21,507 nt of DNA. Source: JANLQX01 sp031381685 (GTDB lineage: Bacteria > Actinomycetota > Acidimicrobiia > Acidimicrobiales > JANYDT01). The stretch lies in NCBI GenBank assembly GCA_031381685.1, contig JANMYF010000442.1, positions 1 to 21,507 on the forward strand, read 5' to 3'. A program made the translations under genes and the position numbers. Each line of letters starts with the position of its first letter. Position 1 is the first letter of the stretch. The notes beneath the pieces are model-generated. The model did no database searches, was not told where the DNA came from, and saw only the letters and a program-made list of their open reading frames with translations. Shown one piece after another: positions 6,508 through 14,180 of this stretch.

Positions 6508-6525
6508 GTCGAGCAACGACTCGAC
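6508..6525. other. Inverted repeat between ric and the NuoF-like gene
   Basis: GTCGAG (6508-6513) and CTCGAC (6520-6525) are separated by 6 bases, 17 bases after the ric stop and about 56 bases before the next start. No T-run follows. It might be a weak terminator or an operator for the next gene, whose likely -10 element (TAGGTT, 6551-6556) lies downstream. Confidence 0.3.
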
Positions 6526-6580
6526 GGTCCGGGACCTGTGAACGAAGGCGTAGGTTGGCCACAACGAACCGGAGCGACGA

Positions 6581-7996
6581 ATGGATGACCCAACCGTTGC
6601 ACCGACTGCGCCCCGCGGGGGAGCGCCTCGCCTGCTCGCAGGCGAGGTTGTCGCATCATTCGACGACTACCTCGTGCGAGGTGGCGGAACCGCACTGCGC
6701 GCGAGCCTCGAACGTGGTCCCGGTGAGACACTGGACCTCCTCGCCCGTGCGGGGATTCGCGGGCGCGGTGGAGCGGGCTTCCCGGCAGCGGTCAAATGGC
6801 GCTCGGTCCTCAACGGCGGTGGCCGTCGACGTTTCGCGATCTGCAACGCCGCCGAGGGCGAGCCGGGAACGTTCAAGGATCGTGCGCTCCTGCGCCACAA
6901 CCCGTATTCGGTGCTGGAAGGTCTCCTCGTCGCCGCTCATACGGTGAGCGCCGCCGAAGCATTCATCGCACTGAAGGCAAGCTTTCTTCCGGAACTCGCT
7001 CGGGTGCGCGCAGCGCTTGCCGACATCACGAAGGCCGGTTGGTGTGGCGACATCAATGTCGTCGTGGTCGAAGGCCCGGAGGAGTATCTCTTCGGCGAAG
7101 AGAAGGCGCTCCTCGAAGTGATCGAAGGCAACGAACCTCTTCCCCGTTGGCTGCCTCCGTTCCAACATGGGCTCTATGCCACGGCGCCTCAACTCGGATG
7201 GGAGTCGACCGAAGCAGAAGCGGGCCATCCCGGCAGGTATGAGTCGAACCCGACGTTGGTCAACAATGCCGAAACGCTCGCCCAAGTCGTCTGGGCCCTG
7301 CAGTTCGGAGCCGAAGCCTTCCGATCGATCGGGACCGCTTCCTCTCCGGGCACCGTGATCTGCACCGTGGTCGGTGACGTCGATCGTCCCGGCGTTGTCG
7401 AGGTCGCCATGGGGACGCACCTCCGCGACGTGTTGGGGCTCTGCGGGGCTCCTCGACCCGGTCGGCAGATCAAGGGCGTCTTCCCAGGAGTCGCAAACGC
7501 GGTGATCACGGCCGACCAACTCGATACCCCGATCACCCACGAACATCTCGCCGCCATCGGCTCCGGCCTCGGATCCGCCGGGTTCATCGTCTACGACGAC
7601 ACGGCGTGCATGGTTGAGGTTGCCGCGACCTTCTCACGGTTCTTGTCCGTCGAATCGTGTGGGCAGTGTCCGCCTTGCAAACTCGGAACCACCGCCATCA
7701 CCTCGGCGCTGGAGCGCTTGCGGGTCGGAGAAGGCGAGGACTCCGATGTCGACGTGATCCAGCGAAGTCTTTCCTTCGTGACCGACGCGAACCGGTGTTA
7801 CCTCCCGGTCCAAGAGCGGGTCCTGGTGTCGAGCATCCTGCGAGCGTTTCCCGACGACGTGGTGGTGCATCTCGAGGGGCGCTGTGGCTCGGACCGCACG
7901 GTGATCACGCTTCCGAAGATCGCCGATCTGAAGGACGGGTTCGTTCGGTACGACGAGCGCCAAGCCGACAAACAGCCGGACTGGACCTACCGTTAG
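6581..7996 (+). CDS. Stand-alone NuoF-like NADH-binding flavo-iron-sulfur protein
   Basis: The 471-residue protein matches the NuoF/51-kDa subunit over its whole length. It has the FMN/NADH-binding GRGGAGFP (61-68) and NAAEGEPGTFKDRALL (89-104), NPTLVNNAETL (223-233), a SLBB-like middle part, and the [4Fe-4S] motif C360-X2-C363-X2-C366 with C406. No nuoE, nuoG or hydrogenase genes lie nearby, so it is not a normal complex I gene. Orphan NuoF-like proteins may link NAD(P)H to ferredoxin or another carrier; the korAB genes 3.1 kb downstream would supply reduced ferredoxin, but this link is inference. The ATG at 6581 has GGAG at 6571-6574. TAGGTT at 6551-6556 is a likely -10 element. The last 30 residues are charged and ordinary for a soluble protein. 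Confidence 0.85.
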   Translation: MDDPTVAPTAPRGGAPRLLAGEVVASFDDYLVRGGGTALRASLERGPGETLDLLARAGIRGRGGAGFPAAVKWRSVLNGGGRRRFAICNAAEGEPGTFKDRALLRHNPYSVLEGLLVAAHTVSAAEAFIALKASFLPELARVRAALADITKAGWCGDINVVVVEGPEEYLFGEEKALLEVIEGNEPLPRWLPPFQHGLYATAPQLGWESTEAEAGHPGRYESNPTLVNNAETLAQVVWALQFGAEAFRSIGTASSPGTVICTVVGDVDRPGVVEVAMGTHLRDVLGLCGAPRPGRQIKGVFPGVANAVITADQLDTPITHEHLAAIGSGLGSAGFIVYDDTACMVEVAATFSRFLSVESCGQCPPCKLGTTAITSALERLRVGEGEDSDVDVIQRSLSFVTDANRCYLPVQERVLVSSILRAFPDDVVVHLEGRCGSDRTVITLPKIADLKDGFVRYDERQADKQPDWTYR

Positions 7997-8023
7997 TCAA
8001 TGGACCTGGTTCCTTCCTGGAGC

Positions 8024-8605
8024 TCAGGCCGTGACGAACGGTGGGTACTCATCGGTCAGCATGTAGGCGTATGCGTTCGTGCGGATCGACACCCGCTGCA
8101 TCTTCATCACCCATTCGAGAAGACCGGTGGGCCACTTGCCGGTGAAGAGCACGGCGAAGAAGCCGAGGAACCAGCAGATCGCGCCGACGATGGCGATCAC
8201 GCACGAGAAGAGAAGGGCAGGGATCGCCCAGAGGAATCGGAGCCCGACGGTCAGGCGGTTGCGGTTCTCGAGTGCCGGGGTGATGGCGAACTCGACCGGG
8301 GTGCCGCCCGGCTCGGTCGCAGACATCGTGAAATCGAAGGGCGGATAGCTGTCGTGCAGATAACCGGCATACAGCTGGGCGCGCAATGTGTACCGCATCG
8401 TCATGATCTGAAAGTTGGCGAGCCCGACCGGGAGCTTCCCGGTGAAGAGGATCACGAACCAACTGATCACCGCGACCGCGCCGGAGGCGTAGCCGAGGGC
8501 GGCGGCGATGATGAGGTGGGGGATCGCCAGTATCCACTGGACCAACGGTCGCCAGTTGGCGAGCCGAGGCGGCGTGCGTACGGCAATCGTTGCGGGATAG
8601 TCCAT
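8024..8605 (-). CDS. DUF4389 membrane protein with two tandem repeats
   Basis: The 193-residue protein consists of two similar halves. Each has a hydrophobic pair of helices, then LFTGK-x-P-x-GL, then a stretch with MRYTLR or MQRVSIR, and ends in YPPF (about residues 25-91 and 122-190). This is the pattern of DUF4389 proteins, whose function is unknown; they are predicted integral membrane proteins of actinobacteria and some others. The ATG with its 5' end at 8605 was chosen because GAGGAG lies 8-13 bases before it; an upstream ATG at 8644 lacks a ribosome site. It converges with the NuoF-like gene, leaving only 27 bases between the stops, and no clear terminator is seen there. Confidence 0.82.
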   Translation of the reverse strand: MDYPATIAVRTPPRLANWRPLVQWILAIPHLIIAAALGYASGAVAVISWFVILFTGKLPVGLANFQIMTMRYTLRAQLYAGYLHDSYPPFDFTMSATEPGGTPVEFAITPALENRNRLTVGLRFLWAIPALLFSCVIAIVGAICWFLGFFAVLFTGKWPTGLLEWVMKMQRVSIRTNAYAYMLTDEYPPFVTA

Positions 8606-8773
8606 CGTGGGTCTCCTCGTTGGTGTCCTGCCGGTGCCCGCCATGTGGCTCGGGTGGTTGGTGCTCCTGCATCATCCTCTCCGGTCGGACGGACCTGCAA
8701 GGGACGTACGGACTGCGTCGTGAAGGCGAATGGGGGTCGCGCTACTGCGGTTGCGTACTCGACCCGGCCGCGT

Positions 8774-9673
8774 TTACGGGCGTGGTTCGCGGTCACGCGC
8801 CGCCGGCATCCAGTTCGGTCCGGCGGTGGCGTCGATTCGCTCCACATAGACATGCCCGACGGGTTCGACGAGGTCGAGGAACATACGGGTGTTCTCCTCA
8901 CCGAACAGAGTCCATGCACGCGAGCAGAGGCGATCGAGCCGATCCTCGAGCTCCTGGCGATAGACCAGGGCGACACCGTTGACCTGTCCATCGGTGACGA
9001 AGCCCCGTTCGGCGAGTCGAGCGAGAGCCTCCTCGAGCATTGCGTCATCGGCACCGCGGCTGCGGGGCAGCCAATCGCTCGCATAGTTGCGCCAGGCTCC
9101 GTCGAGGATGCCCGCCATCACCCCGCTGAGGTCCTCGGCGACGTGGATCGCCCAGTGGGTGTCGCCGCGCCACTCGCGGATGCAATTCACCGCGAGCCAC
9201 GCCGACAGCAGTGGATCCGTGGGGCGCGGTCGGTCGAGCAACGATCCGAAGAGCACGCGTCCGCTGATCGGGAGCTCGTCCGCTACCTGCCAGAGCGGTG
9301 CCGCGAGCGCGGCCAGACCGTCACAGAGTTCCGGGGTGTCCGCGCGCAGACCTTCGATGACCGCTTCGTCGCGCGCGTGCATGGTCGCCTCGAAGGTCGT
9401 ATGCGCGCGGCACAGATCGAGCGTCGCCTTCACGAATCCCGGATGAATCGATCCGAACGCAGCCCCGACGGCACTGTTGCCGGCGGGCGCGAGGCTCGCG
9501 GCGCGGCTGGCGATGTAGTAGCCCAACCCGTTCGGCACGCCGAGCGCGGCGTAGTTCGCAATGGCCCGGGGATCCCAGTAGATCCAGCCGATGAGTCGGT
9601 GCGAGGCGAGTGCGGCCCGACGGGTGAGACCGACCCAATCAGTCACGATGTGACCCCACTTCACGGCGAGCAT
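8774..9673 (-). CDS. SCO6745-family protein, function unknown
   Basis: The predicted 299-residue soluble protein resembles the actinobacterial SCO6745 family. An N-terminal alpha-helical part reads GYYIASRAASLAPAG, followed by AAFGSIHPGFVKATL. A middle section contains repeated WLAVNCIREWRGD-type helices, and an H-W-A-I-H (residues 171-175 region) precedes a winged-helix-like stretch ARLAERGFVTDGQVN near 238-252. The function of the family is not known to me; the last part looks like a degenerate DNA- or ligand-binding winged helix. Neither start is ideal: the ATG at 9673 lacks a ribosome site, while the in-frame GTG at 9646 has GTGGGG a few bases upstream and gives a more typical N-terminus. 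The 168-bp gap to the DUF4389 gene holds nothing obvious. Confidence 0.7.
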   Translation of the reverse strand: MLAVKWGHIVTDWVGLTRRAALASHRLIGWIYWDPRAIANYAALGVPNGLGYYIASRAASLAPAGNSAVGAAFGSIHPGFVKATLDLCRAHTTFEATMHARDEAVIEGLRADTPELCDGLAALAAPLWQVADELPISGRVLFGSLLDRPRPTDPLLSAWLAVNCIREWRGDTHWAIHVAEDLSGVMAGILDGAWRNYASDWLPRSRGADDAMLEEALARLAERGFVTDGQVNGVALVYRQELEDRLDRLCSRAWTLFGEENTRMFLDLVEPVGHVYVERIDATAGPNWMPAARDREPRP

Positions 9674-9842
9674 CGGTGGACACCGAAGGTTGTAGCGATG
9701 CGGTTCGGCGGTCCATGAGTGCCCTCGGGTCGTTCGTTGCAGTGGCCGAACTTAGGTCGCCTCGAACTGTTGGCGGGAATCGATCATCGCAGCGGGGCCG
9801 CCGCAGGCCCGGAAGATGAGGGTGATGGGAGACAATGGCTGG

Positions 9843-9890
9843 ATGAGTGCTACACCCGCCGGAGACATCGACCAGAACGACGCCGGGTAG
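9843..9890 (+). CDS. Possible 15-codon leader ORF before the MDR dehydrogenase
   Basis: An ATG at 9843 opens a frame reading MSATPAGDIDQNDAG and stops at TAG 9888-9890, 3 bases before the GTG start of the dehydrogenase. GACAAT at 9831-9836 lies exactly 6 bases before the ATG, the spacing seen at other apparently leaderless starts here, but no -35 is visible. Termination next to the GTG could couple translation. A chance ORF is possible. The remaining bases of 9674-9842 show nothing I can name. Confidence 0.3.
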   Translation: MSATPAGDIDQNDAG

Positions 9891-9893
9891 GCG

Positions 9894-11018
9894 GTGCGCG
9901 CCGCACTGCTCACTGGTCACGGCGGTCCGGAGCGGCTGGTCGTCCGTGACGACGTCGCCGTTCCGGAGCCCGGACCCGGCTCGGTCCTGATCGCCGTCGC
10001 GGCGTGCGGCATGAACAACACCGACATCAACACTCGGGTGGGGTGGTACGGCGCGTCCGCTGATGGCGCGACCTGCGAGGTGGAGGACGGCGTCGCGATC
10101 GACGACGTCGGTTGGAACGGTGCGCTGCGGTTCCCGCTCATCCAGGGCGCCGACATCTGCGGCACTGTTGTCGGCGTCGGCCGGGAGTCGGACGCCACGG
10201 TGATCGGTCGCCGCGCGCTCGTCGATCCCTGGATCCGCCTCACGGATGACCCTTTCGACACAACTGCCACCGGCTACGTCGGTAGCGAGTGCAACGGTGG
10301 ATTCGCGGAGTTCGTCTGCGTGCCCGCCGCGAACGTCCATCCCGTCGAATCCGCCCTCTCCGACGTCGAACTGGCGACCTTCCCCTGTTCCGGAGCGACC
10401 GCCCTGAACATGCTCCGTCGGGGTCGCGTCGCTCGAGGCGAGACGGTGCTGATCACCGGTGCGTCCGGAGGCGTGGGTTCGCTCGCCGTGCAGATCGCTC
10501 GCTCCCTGGGTGCCCGCGTGATCGCGATCGGCGCAGCGTCGAAGCGGGAACAGCTCCTTGCCCTCGGCGCCGACGTCGTCATCGCGAGGGAGCAGGTCGA
10601 TCTGGGCGAGGCGGTCCGATCAGCCGCCCGCGGATCGGTCGACGTCGTCGTCGACGTGGTCGGTGGAGCCGAGCAGTTCGCGGCGTTGCTCTCCGTGATT
10701 CGTCGGCGGGGACGCTACGTGACCGCGGGAGCGATTGCCGGGCCGATCGTGCCTCTCGATCTGCGGACGCTGTACCTCAACGACCTCGAGCTCCACGGGG
10801 TGACGTCGTTCGAACCGCGGCTCTTCGCCGACCTCGTCGGCTTGATCGAGACTGGCGCGATACGGCCGGTGCTCGCACGGGTCTATGCGTTGGACCAGAT
10901 CCGCGCCGCCCAGGCGTTCTTCGTCGCCAAGACCCACGTGGGCAGCATCGTCCTCTCCTGTGCCCCGACGGACGGCGACCGTGCGATGGGTCGTCCCGAT
11001 CGCTTGGCGGGCACCTGA
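9894..11018 (+). CDS. MDR-family zinc-type alcohol dehydrogenase / quinone oxidoreductase
   Basis: The 374-residue protein has the medium-chain dehydrogenase layout: a GroES-like N-terminal catalytic domain (about 1-150, with CGMNNTDINTRVGWY at 38-52 and IQGADICGTVVGVG at 83-96) and a Rossmann cofactor domain with GASGGVG (189-195). The latter is typical of NADPH-dependent quinone reductase-like members. Relative to short quinone reductases there is an extra acidic stretch at about 55-78. The usual structural-zinc cysteine cluster is absent, and the GHE motif of true zinc alcohol dehydrogenases reads GAD, so it is more likely zinc-independent. Substrate unknown. The GTG at 9894 gives the standard MRAALLTGHG start. 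It stands alone, with a separate promoter for korA downstream. Confidence 0.82.
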   Translation: MRAALLTGHGGPERLVVRDDVAVPEPGPGSVLIAVAACGMNNTDINTRVGWYGASADGATCEVEDGVAIDDVGWNGALRFPLIQGADICGTVVGVGRESDATVIGRRALVDPWIRLTDDPFDTTATGYVGSECNGGFAEFVCVPAANVHPVESALSDVELATFPCSGATALNMLRRGRVARGETVLITGASGGVGSLAVQIARSLGARVIAIGAASKREQLLALGADVVIAREQVDLGEAVRSAARGSVDVVVDVVGGAEQFAALLSVIRRRGRYVTAGAIAGPIVPLDLRTLYLNDLELHGVTSFEPRLFADLVGLIETGAIRPVLARVYALDQIRAAQAFFVAKTHVGSIVLSCAPTDGDRAMGRPDRLAGT

Positions 11019-11071
11019 GACTTGAGGTGACTCGGGCAAAAGGCGCATTGCGCTCGTGCGCTGGACCTGGT

Positions 11072-11100
11072 TCGACAGTGGAATGGTGGCACAGTAGGTT
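11072..11100 (+). promoter_or_regulatory. Promoter of korAB
   Basis: TCGACA (11072-11077) and TAGGTT (11095-11100) are separated by 17 bp, the ideal spacing for a main sigma factor promoter. Transcription would start near 11107, giving a leader of about 29 bases with a strong ribosome site. Confidence 0.55.
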
Positions 11101-11135
11101 GCGCTCAATCGCCAGGTTTGTTCCTTGGAGGAACG

Positions 11136-13004
11136 TTGACTGACATCGAAGTCCGCCCACAGCCCGAGCATCTACGCGATCTCGTCATTCGTTTCGCCGG
11201 TGACTCCGGCGATGGCATGCAGCTCACCGGAGACCGATTCACCTCGGCCAGTGCGCTCTTCGGAAACGACCTCTCCACGTTTCCCGAGTTTCCTGCGGAG
11301 ATCAGGGCCCCCGCCGGAACATTGGCGGGGGTTTCTTCGTTTCAGGTCCGCATCTCTGATCATGAGATCTCGACCCCGGGTGATTCGCCGACCGTTCTCG
11401 TGGCGATGAACCCCGCCGCGCTGAAGGCTGATCTCCGCTACCTCGTGCCCGGCGGGATCGTCATCGTGAATACCGACAGCTTCGACGAGCGAAACCTCGC
11501 CAAAGCCGGTTACGCCGCCAATCCACTGACCGATGACAGCCTCGAGCCCTACCGGGTCGTCGAGGTGCCGATGACGACGCTGACGATGACAGCGGTGAGT
11601 CCGCTGGGTGTGAAGGCGCGTGACGCCGAGCGCTCCAAGAACTTCTTCGCGCTCGGTCTCATCTCGTGGTGCTACTCGCGGCCCATCGAAGCCACTCACG
11701 AGTGGATCGATGAGAAGTTCGCCAAGAACGACATGGTCCGGGCGGCCAACAAGGCCGCGTTCACGGCCGGATTCAACTTCGGTGAAACCACTGAGCTGTT
11801 CGACCATCCGTATCAGGTCGACCCTGCTCGGCTTCCGGCAGGTGAGTACACGAACATCACGGGCAACACGGCTCTCGCGTGGGGACTGGTCGCCGCCGGG
11901 CAATGTGCACGCCTCCCCGTGTTTCTCGGTTCGTATCCGATCACCCCGGCGTCGGACATCCTGCATGAGCTCTCCAAGCACAAGAACTTCGGGGTCCGAA
12001 CGTTCCAGGCCGAAGACGAGATCGCCGCCATCGGGAGCGCGCTGGGTGCGGCGTTCTCCGGGCACCTCGGGGTCACCACGACGAGTGGACCGGGTGTAGC
12101 GCTCAAGGGGGAGACCATCAGCCTCGCCGTGAGTCTCGAGCTCCCCCTGCTGATCGTTGACATCCAGCGCGGCGGTCCTTCGACCGGACTACCGACGAAG
12201 ACGGAAGCCGCCGACCTGCTCATGGCGCTCTACGGCCGCCACGGTGAGGCGCCGCTTCCGGTGGTGGCCGCCTACAACCCTCCGCATTGCTTCACCGCGG
12301 CCATCGAGGCCGCTCGGATTGCGCTCAAGTACCGGACGCCGGTGATCCTGCTCTCCGACGGGTACCTGGCCAACGGCGCCCATCCGTGGAAGCTCCCCGA
12401 CGTTGCCGATCTCCCCGACATCTCGGTTCCGTTCGCCACCGAACTGAACCACGAGCGGCCCGATGGCGAGATGGAGTATTGGCCCTACCTGCGTGATCCG
12501 GAGACGCTGGCCCGACCGTGGGCCATCCCCGGCACGCCGAGCCTGATGCACCGCGTCGGCGGCATCGAGAAGGAAGACGGGTCCGGCAACATCAGCTACA
12601 CGGCGGAGAACCACGAGAAGATGGTTCATCTGCGCGCTGACAAGATCGCCGGCATCGCCAAGGACATCCCGTTGGCGGAAGTGGCCGGCGACTCCGACGC
12701 CGAGCTGCTCGTGCTCGGATGGGGGTCCACCTGGGGCGCCATCAAGTCCGCTGTGGCCGAGGTTCGCGCAACCGGAAAGAAAGTGGCGTGGGTGCACGTC
12801 GTGCACCTCAACCCGTTCCCATCGAATCTCGGCGAGATCCTTCGTCGCTATCCGAAGATCATCGTTCCCGAGATGAACCTCGGACAGCTCTGCAAGGTCG
12901 TCCGCTCCGAGTTCCTCGTGCCGGCGAAATCCATCAGCAAGGTCCAAGGCATGCCGTTCACTTCCGCCGAGCTGCGGACCGCCATTGAGAAGGAACTGTC
13001 ATGA
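11136..13004 (+). CDS. korA: 2-oxoacid:ferredoxin oxidoreductase, fused gamma-alpha subunit
   Basis: The 622-residue subunit begins with a gamma domain (about 1-190) carrying AGDSGDGMQLTGD (21-33). It is followed by the alpha pyrimidine-binding domain (about 225-420; GSYPITPASDILHEL, QAEDEIAAIGSALGAAF, TTTSGPGVALKGE) and a C-terminal domain II. This gamma-alpha fusion is the oxygen-tolerant KorA type of actinobacteria. With KorB it oxidises 2-oxoglutarate and CoA to succinyl-CoA, CO2 and reduced ferredoxin; other 2-oxoacids are possible. The start is the TTG at 11136, because GGAGG at 11127-11131 stands 4 bases before it; a TTG at 11118 is in frame but has no ribosome site. The stop overlaps the korB ATG by 4 bp. 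No gene for the ferredoxin subunit (KorD) is present. Confidence 0.92.
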   Translation: MTDIEVRPQPEHLRDLVIRFAGDSGDGMQLTGDRFTSASALFGNDLSTFPEFPAEIRAPAGTLAGVSSFQVRISDHEISTPGDSPTVLVAMNPAALKADLRYLVPGGIVIVNTDSFDERNLAKAGYAANPLTDDSLEPYRVVEVPMTTLTMTAVSPLGVKARDAERSKNFFALGLISWCYSRPIEATHEWIDEKFAKNDMVRAANKAAFTAGFNFGETTELFDHPYQVDPARLPAGEYTNITGNTALAWGLVAAGQCARLPVFLGSYPITPASDILHELSKHKNFGVRTFQAEDEIAAIGSALGAAFSGHLGVTTTSGPGVALKGETISLAVSLELPLLIVDIQRGGPSTGLPTKTEAADLLMALYGRHGEAPLPVVAAYNPPHCFTAAIEAARIALKYRTPVILLSDGYLANGAHPWKLPDVADLPDISVPFATELNHERPDGEMEYWPYLRDPETLARPWAIPGTPSLMHRVGGIEKEDGSGNISYTAENHEKMVHLRADKIAGIAKDIPLAEVAGDSDAELLVLGWGSTWGAIKSAVAEVRATGKKVAWVHVVHLNPFPSNLGEILRRYPKIIVPEMNLGQLCKVVRSEFLVPAKSISKVQGMPFTSAELRTAIEKELS

Positions 13005-14020
13005 GCGAAGCCGTCACCCTCACCACGAAGAAGGACTGGACCAGCGACCAGGAGGTCCGTTGGTGTCCGGGATGCGGCGACTACGGCATCCTCACGGCGG
13101 TGCAGATGCTGATGCCCGAACTGGGTGTCGCTGCGGAGAACGTGGTGTTCGTGTCCGGCATCGGGTGTTCGAGTCGTTTCCCCTATTACATGAACACGTA
13201 CGGAATCCACTCGATCCACGGGCGAGCGCCAGCGGTCGCGACCGGGATCGCCGTCGCCCGGCCCGACCTCGATGTCTGGGTCATCACCGGTGATGGCGAT
13301 GGGCTCTCGATCGGAGGTAATCATCTGATCCACGCACTGCGTCGCAACGTGAACCTCACGATCCTGATGTTCAACAACCAGATCTACGGGCTGACCAAGG
13401 GGCAGTACTCGCCCACGTCCGAGCTCGGCAAGGTCACGAAGTCGACCCCGTTCGGATCGATCGATCAGCCGTTCAATCCGCTCTCCGTCGCGCTCGGCGC
13501 TGAAGCCAGCTTCGTTGCCCGTACGCATGATCTCGATCGCAAGCACATGACCGAGGTGTTCCGAGCCGCGCACGCCCATCGGGGCGCGTCGTTTGTCGAG
13601 ATCCTGCAGAACTGCAACGTGTTCAACGACGGTGCGTTCGAGGACATCACCGGACGCGAGAAGCGTTCAGAGATGATCATCGACCTGCACCATGGTGAGC
13701 CGATCCGTTTCGGAGCGACCCTCCAACGTGGGGTCGTCATGGGACCCGACGGTCAGCTGCGCATCGTCGAGGTCGCCGACGTCGGCGAGGATGCTCTTCT
13801 CGTGCACGATGAACGTCGAGACGACCCATCGTTGGCCTTCGCCCTTGCCCGCCTTTCGTCCGACGTGCATTCGCCGACTCCGATGGGAGTCTTCCGATCG
13901 GTCGAGCGGCCCGACTACGGAGCGGGTGTTTCCGCGCAGATCCTGCAGGCCTCGCAGAGGAAGGGGCCGGGAGATCTTGCCGAGCTGCTCCGCTCCAACG
14001 GCACCTGGCAGGTCGGCTAA
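13001..14020 (+). CDS. korB: 2-oxoacid:ferredoxin oxidoreductase, beta subunit
   Basis: The 339-residue partner of KorA binds thiamine diphosphate and the single [4Fe-4S] cluster. The visible ligands are C22 and C25 in WCPGCGDYG, C56 in GIGCSSRFP and C205 in NCNVFND. The thiamine-binding motif is GDGDGLSIGGNH (97-108) through FNNQIYGLTKGQ (124-135). The C-terminal extension after about residue 290 is usual in actinobacterial KorB. Its ATG overlaps the korA stop (ATGA), so the subunits are made in equal amounts by coupling. Together they replace or supplement the 2-oxoglutarate dehydrogenase step of the TCA cycle and can work in either direction. A hairpin follows the stop codon. Confidence 0.93.
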   Translation: MSEAVTLTTKKDWTSDQEVRWCPGCGDYGILTAVQMLMPELGVAAENVVFVSGIGCSSRFPYYMNTYGIHSIHGRAPAVATGIAVARPDLDVWVITGDGDGLSIGGNHLIHALRRNVNLTILMFNNQIYGLTKGQYSPTSELGKVTKSTPFGSIDQPFNPLSVALGAEASFVARTHDLDRKHMTEVFRAAHAHRGASFVEILQNCNVFNDGAFEDITGREKRSEMIIDLHHGEPIRFGATLQRGVVMGPDGQLRIVEVADVGEDALLVHDERRDDPSLAFALARLSSDVHSPTPMGVFRSVERPDYGAGVSAQILQASQRKGPGDLAELLRSNGTWQVG

Positions 14021-14032
14021 AGACCCGCCCTC

Positions 14033-14060
14033 GCCGGGCCCTTCGGCCGTTCGGCCTGGC
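14033..14060 (+). terminator. Hairpin after korB, possible terminator
   Basis: GCCGGGCC (14033-14040) can pair with GGCCTGGC (14053-14060) with one G-U pair and a 12-base loop, 12 bases after the korB stop. No T-run follows, as is common for high-GC actinobacterial terminators. Confidence 0.4.
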
Positions 14061-14125
14061 ACGTCCCGTCTGTCACGCTGACTCCGCCTGCTTCTTCGCC
14101 GGCACTCGGTGCGCGCAAACAGCCG

Positions 14126-14139
14126 CGCGACGTGTCGCG
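14126..14139. promoter_or_regulatory. Palindrome upstream of the PEPCK-like gene
   Basis: CGCGAC (14126-14131), GT, GTCGCG (14134-14139) is a perfect inverted repeat about 41 bases before the start codon at 14181. It could be an operator. GC-rich composition makes a chance palindrome fairly likely, so this is a weak call. No convincing promoter was found in 14061-14180. Confidence 0.25.
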
Positions 14140-14180
14140 AAGCTTGTGGCACCCTGAAGCGGGCGAAAAGGGAGTCGAGA

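Noticed and set aside
8000..9718. A 572-codon plus-strand frame
   Set aside because: It covers the DUF4389 and SCO6745-like genes in antisense and encodes a low-complexity charged product; the minus-strand genes have family motifs.
11044..11062. GCGCA...TGCGC repeat after the MDR gene
   Set aside because: Only 5-bp arms with a 9-base loop in GC-rich sequence; not enough to call a terminator.
8001..11072. A shared 12-mer (TGGACCTGGTTC) at 8001 and 11061
   Set aside because: Several such matches are expected by chance in a 21-kb window, and no flanking similarity was seen.
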